Shown here: piece after piece, positions 22,077 to 24,286 of the stretch
Layout of the letters: the number at the start of each line of letters is the position of its first letter
Numbering within the stretch: position 1 is the first letter of the stretch
DNA from: a virus
Length of the DNA stretch: 24,286 nt
Strand: one strand, 5' to 3'
IMG/VR virus record: IMGVR_UViG_3300034103_000972
Location: 1 to 24,286 of that record
Position numbers and translations under genes: made by a program
The notes under the pieces: model-generated
Seen by the model: the letters and a program-made list of their open reading frames with translations, nothing else
Told to the model about the DNA's origin: nothing
The model's database searches: none

Positions 22077-22665
22077 TTATGATTTAATTCTTCCTTTACT
22101 GGATTTTTCTAATGAAGATATGTTCTATCATATACAGATAATTAAAAGAAGAAAGGAAAATCCTGAGTTAGGTTCAAATAACTCTACTATTGTTCATTAC
22201 TACATAAACTCTGAAAAAAGTCTAGCTAATAGATACTCTGAAATGAAAAGTATAACTGTTGCTACAAACTCTAGATTGTGTATCAATTTAAATAGAAGAA
22301 GTTATGAAAAAATAGCCTATCATACGTTAGTAACTATGTCTAATCAAATGATGAATAGAGATTTTTATAATGTAAAAAAGGCATTTTCTAGAGCAGTAGG
22401 TCAATATCACCATGACAATAAAAAGAAATGGATACTGGATATTGATTTAAAAGATATTACATCTTTTGAATATCAAGAGTATACAAGACTTTTAGGGACA
22501 GTTAAAGCTCAAATTTATGCAACTTTACCTACTAAAAATGGTGAGCATTGGATTACATCTCCTTTTGATTTAAGTGATTTTCAACGATTAGCTGATTTAA
22601 CTAAAACTAGAGTATTACATGAGTCTATACAAAAAAATAACCCTACAATTTTATTTGTACCATGA
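22066..22665 (+). CDS. Conserved phage protein with possible primase/polymerase-like DxD and xGxH motifs
   Basis: This encodes 199 residues. A basic helical N-terminal half is followed by KKKWILDIDLKD (119-130) and later TLPTKNGEHWITSPFDLSDF (153-172). A hydrophobic-DhD strand followed by a G-x-H strand is the pattern of archaeo-eukaryotic primase-type nucleotidyltransferases, but a third Asp motif is not obvious, so this is tentative. I recall similar KWxxDID ... TKxGxH ... PF proteins in other phages annotated as hypothetical. It lies between the macrodomain and ligase genes with 11-nt and ATGA overlaps. RNA-end processing is another possibility. Confidence 0.6.
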   Translation: MIDNYDLILPLLDFSNEDMFYHIQIIKRRKENPELGSNNSTIVHYYINSEKSLANRYSEMKSITVATNSRLCINLNRRSYEKIAYHTLVTMSNQMMNRDFYNVKKAFSRAVGQYHHDNKKKWILDIDLKDITSFEYQEYTRLLGTVKAQIYATLPTKNGEHWITSPFDLSDFQRLADLTKTRVLHESIQKNNPTILFVP

Positions 22666-22940
22666 AAGTATTAACAGTAGTTCATTTTAGTTGGGGAGGA
22701 CAATTCCCTTATCAATCTACAGGAGTGATTTATAATCCCTTCTCTAATGAGTCTTATTATTTCTATTTTAGAGCAAGAAGTGGTTATATAAGCTTAGAAT
22801 TGTACACTAACTACAAAGACTGTGACACACTATGTAATCCCTTTAAAACTATTCAGATTTGTAGAGACTCTTTTATAAAAAATAAAGGAGAAGCTACTAA
22901 GCTTATTAAGATGTTATTTAAATTAAAAGAACATGTCTGA
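22662..22940 (+). CDS. Small hypothetical protein
   Basis: This encodes 92 residues. The N-terminal two thirds are beta-rich with many aromatics (KVLTVVHFSWGGQFPYQ, then SYYFYFRARSG). The C-terminus is a basic helix (GEATKLIKMLFKLKEHV). Four Cys are scattered without a metal motif. No family is recognised. Overlaps of 4 nt upstream and 8 nt downstream tie it to the same operon as the ligase. Confidence 0.6.
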   Translation: MKVLTVVHFSWGGQFPYQSTGVIYNPFSNESYYFYFRARSGYISLELYTNYKDCDTLCNPFKTIQICRDSFIKNKGEATKLIKMLFKLKEHV

Positions 22941-23151
22941 TATAACTAAATGTAAAGGATTAAAATGTCCACTAAAAAACTCTTGTTACAGATTTACAGT
23001 AGAAGGTCACGAACATCTTCAAGCTTATTTTACAGAGCTTCCATTTAATGAGTTTGATAACGATTGTGATTACTACATTCCTAACGATGAACAAGAAGAA
23101 AAAGATGAATTTATAAAAGATTTTAATAAACTTATGAACGATGAAAACTAA
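22933..23151 (+). CDS. Small four-cysteine protein (possible metal-binding)
   Basis: This encodes 72 residues. The pattern is CKGLKCPLKNSCYRF (7-21), then LQAYFTELPF and a last Cys in NDCDYY (about 45). The CxxxxCPLxxxCYRY ... QxYF ... P ... CxYY arrangement recurs in small phage and bacterial proteins and suggests one zinc or iron-sulphur site. The C-terminus is acidic. The minus-strand frame here is a shadow. It overlaps the ligase start by 11 nt. Function is unknown. Confidence 0.65.
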   Translation: MSDITKCKGLKCPLKNSCYRFTVEGHEHLQAYFTELPFNEFDNDCDYYIPNDEQEEKDEFIKDFNKLMNDEN

Positions 23152-24286
23152 TTTAGTTGTACTAGACAATTCAAAAAATTACACTTGTCAAGTAATTAAG
23201 CTACCTGTGAAACATACAGTAGAAGGACTTGATAATTTAGTAAAGGTCACTTACCAAGGTAACGACTGTTTAATCTCAAAAGACTCAAATCCTGATGAGT
23301 TGTATCTATTCTTTCCTGCAGAGTGTCAAATTGCTGATTGGTTTTTACGTGATAACAATCTTTACAGACATAAAGAAAAGAATTTTGATACTACAGTAGG
23401 AGGATTTTTTGAAGATAACCGTAGAGTAAAAGCAGTTAAATTCAAAGGAGTGATTAGCTCTGGTTTTGTAATTCCATTAAGAAGTCTTCATAGTAGATTT
23501 AAAGTAGTAGAAGAACTTCCTGTTCTTGGAGACGAGTTTAATACAATCAACGGAGTAGAAATCTGTTGTAAGTATGTAAATAAAACTCAAAAAAATAGAG
23601 ACGCTAGTAGTCCTAAGTCAAGAATTGTAGATTCTATTGTAGATTCCAAGATGGCTCCTGAGCATATGGATACAGAGCATCTTCTTAAAAATGTACATAA
23701 ATTTGATTTAAACACTCATATCTCTGTTACATATAAGTTGCATGGAACTTCGGCTAGATTTTTCAATACCTTAGTAAAACGTAAGTTAACTTGGTTAGAA
23801 AAAATAGCTAAATTCTTTGGAGCTAAAGTAGTTGAAGAAGACTATGAATATGTTTGTGCCTCAAGAAGGGTGACTAAGTCTGTAGGTTTTGAAGAACTGC
23901 CTAATAAAAATCATTACTTTAACTCAGGAGATTTATGGTCTGAGGTAGGTAAAGAGTTTTTTGAAGGACTTCTCCATAAAGGAGAGGCTGTCTATTGTGA
24001 GATTGTAGGTAAAACTTACAGTGGAGAAGCTATTCAAAAAGGTTATACTTACGGCTATTCATTACCTAATGTATTTATCTATAGAATTTCTAATATCAAC
24101 CCTCAAGGAATAGAAGTTGATTTACCTTTTAATCAAATGGTAAAAAGAGCAGAAGAATTGGGGCTTCCAGTCTGTCCAATTTATTTTGAAGGGAAGGTAC
24201 ATGAATTTGTGGATCTTCATACAGACAGAGAAGAATTCTTTGAGCACGACATGGAATGGTGGTTTAACCATATTTTCTATAATCAG
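23141..24286 (+). CDS. RNA ligase, DRB0094/Rnl5-like (partial, runs off window)
   Basis: An open frame from ATG 23141 runs to the window end (382 codons, no stop). An N-terminal OB-like region covers about 1-150, including VIPLRSLHSRFKVV (110-123). The nucleotidyltransferase domain has motif I KLHGTSARF (199-207) with Lys199 as the adenylated residue, then motif III YCEIVGKT (285-292) with Glu287 and an FIYRI strand (312-316). The order, OB domain before the ligase core, is that of Deinococcus DRB0094-type RNA ligases, which seal 3'-OH/5'-phosphate nicks in RNA. It may repair RNA cut by host defences. The C-terminus with motifs IV-V may lie beyond the edge. Confidence 0.85.
   Translation, partial: MKTNLVVLDNSKNYTCQVIKLPVKHTVEGLDNLVKVTYQGNDCLISKDSNPDELYLFFPAECQIADWFLRDNNLYRHKEKNFDTTVGGFFEDNRRVKAVKFKGVISSGFVIPLRSLHSRFKVVEELPVLGDEFNTINGVEICCKYVNKTQKNRDASSPKSRIVDSIVDSKMAPEHMDTEHLLKNVHKFDLNTHISVTYKLHGTSARFFNTLVKRKLTWLEKIAKFFGAKVVEEDYEYVCASRRVTKSVGFEELPNKNHYFNSGDLWSEVGKEFFEGLLHKGEAVYCEIVGKTYSGEAIQKGYTYGYSLPNVFIYRISNINPQGIEVDLPFNQMVKRAEELGLPVCPIYFEGKVHEFVDLHTDREEFFEHDMEWWFNHIFYNQ

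Noticed and set aside
22972-23169. Minus-strand ORF opposite the four-Cys protein
   Set aside because: Phe/Ile-rich shadow of an acidic Lys/Asp-rich gene.
1-24286. CRISPR array or tRNA genes
   Set aside because: I saw no regularly spaced direct repeats and no cloverleaf-like segment on either strand by eye.

Overview
The window is AT-rich DNA in which every convincing gene lies on the + strand. From about position 1523 the genes are packed tightly, with ATGA or TAATG overlaps, and they encode a phage early (replication, recombination and nucleotide metabolism) region. The set is: family A DNA polymerase, SF2 helicase, DnaB-like helicase, DnaG-like primase, P-loop ATPase of Sak4 type, SSB-like protein, two PD-(D/E)XK nucleases, rIIA and rIIB, uracil-DNA glycosylase, macrodomain protein and RNA ligase. 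Low GC, weak Shine-Dalgarno signals and A/T-rich leaders suggest a phage of a Bacteroidetes/Flavobacteriia-type host. The gene set resembles crAss-like and related large Bacteroidetes podophages. That lineage call is inference, because no capsid, portal or terminase gene is present here.

Region 1 (1-1522) differs from the rest. It holds the 3' end of one gene and three short, widely spaced ORFs, each with its own leader. Between them are hairpins and repeats. A 55-nt hairpin at 418-472 has the architecture of an integron attC site, and its CAC(A)TAAC-type box recurs near 1120 and 1409. The ORF at 583-1053 is bracketed by imperfect inverted repeats. This looks like a small mobile gene-cassette array, either host-derived or carried by the phage.

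Region 2 (1523-2645) encodes a Cys-rich small protein, a membrane-anchored glucosaminidase-type lysin and a conserved protein of unknown function. Region 3 (2642-5655) is polA, split in its motif B by a 1007-nt group I intron carrying a LAGLIDADG homing endonuclease gene. Splicing at 4047/5055 restores a 668-residue polymerase. Region 4 (5643-9851) has three small proteins with the same C-terminal peptide, the SF2 helicase, two small proteins, the DnaB-like helicase and a nucleotide hydrolase-like protein.

Region 5 (9821-12830) runs from a VWA protein through a P-loop ATPase to an SSB-like protein and ends in a strong terminator-like hairpin. Region 6 (12841-20612) holds primase, a nuclease, rIIA, rIIB, a RecB-like exonuclease, an unknown protein and UDG. 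A structured intergenic region (20616-20770) ending in an intrinsic terminator follows. Region 7 (20791-24286) has small and membrane proteins, a macrodomain, a possible primase-fold protein, a Cys-rich protein and an RNA ligase that runs off the window.

Together the genes supply a nearly self-sufficient replisome and recombination set, plus functions that probably counter host defence: rIIAB, macrodomain, RNA ligase and UDG. The most unusual elements are the attC-like cassette region, the LAGLIDADG intron in phage polA, the repeated C-terminal tag, and the structured RNA downstream of UDG.
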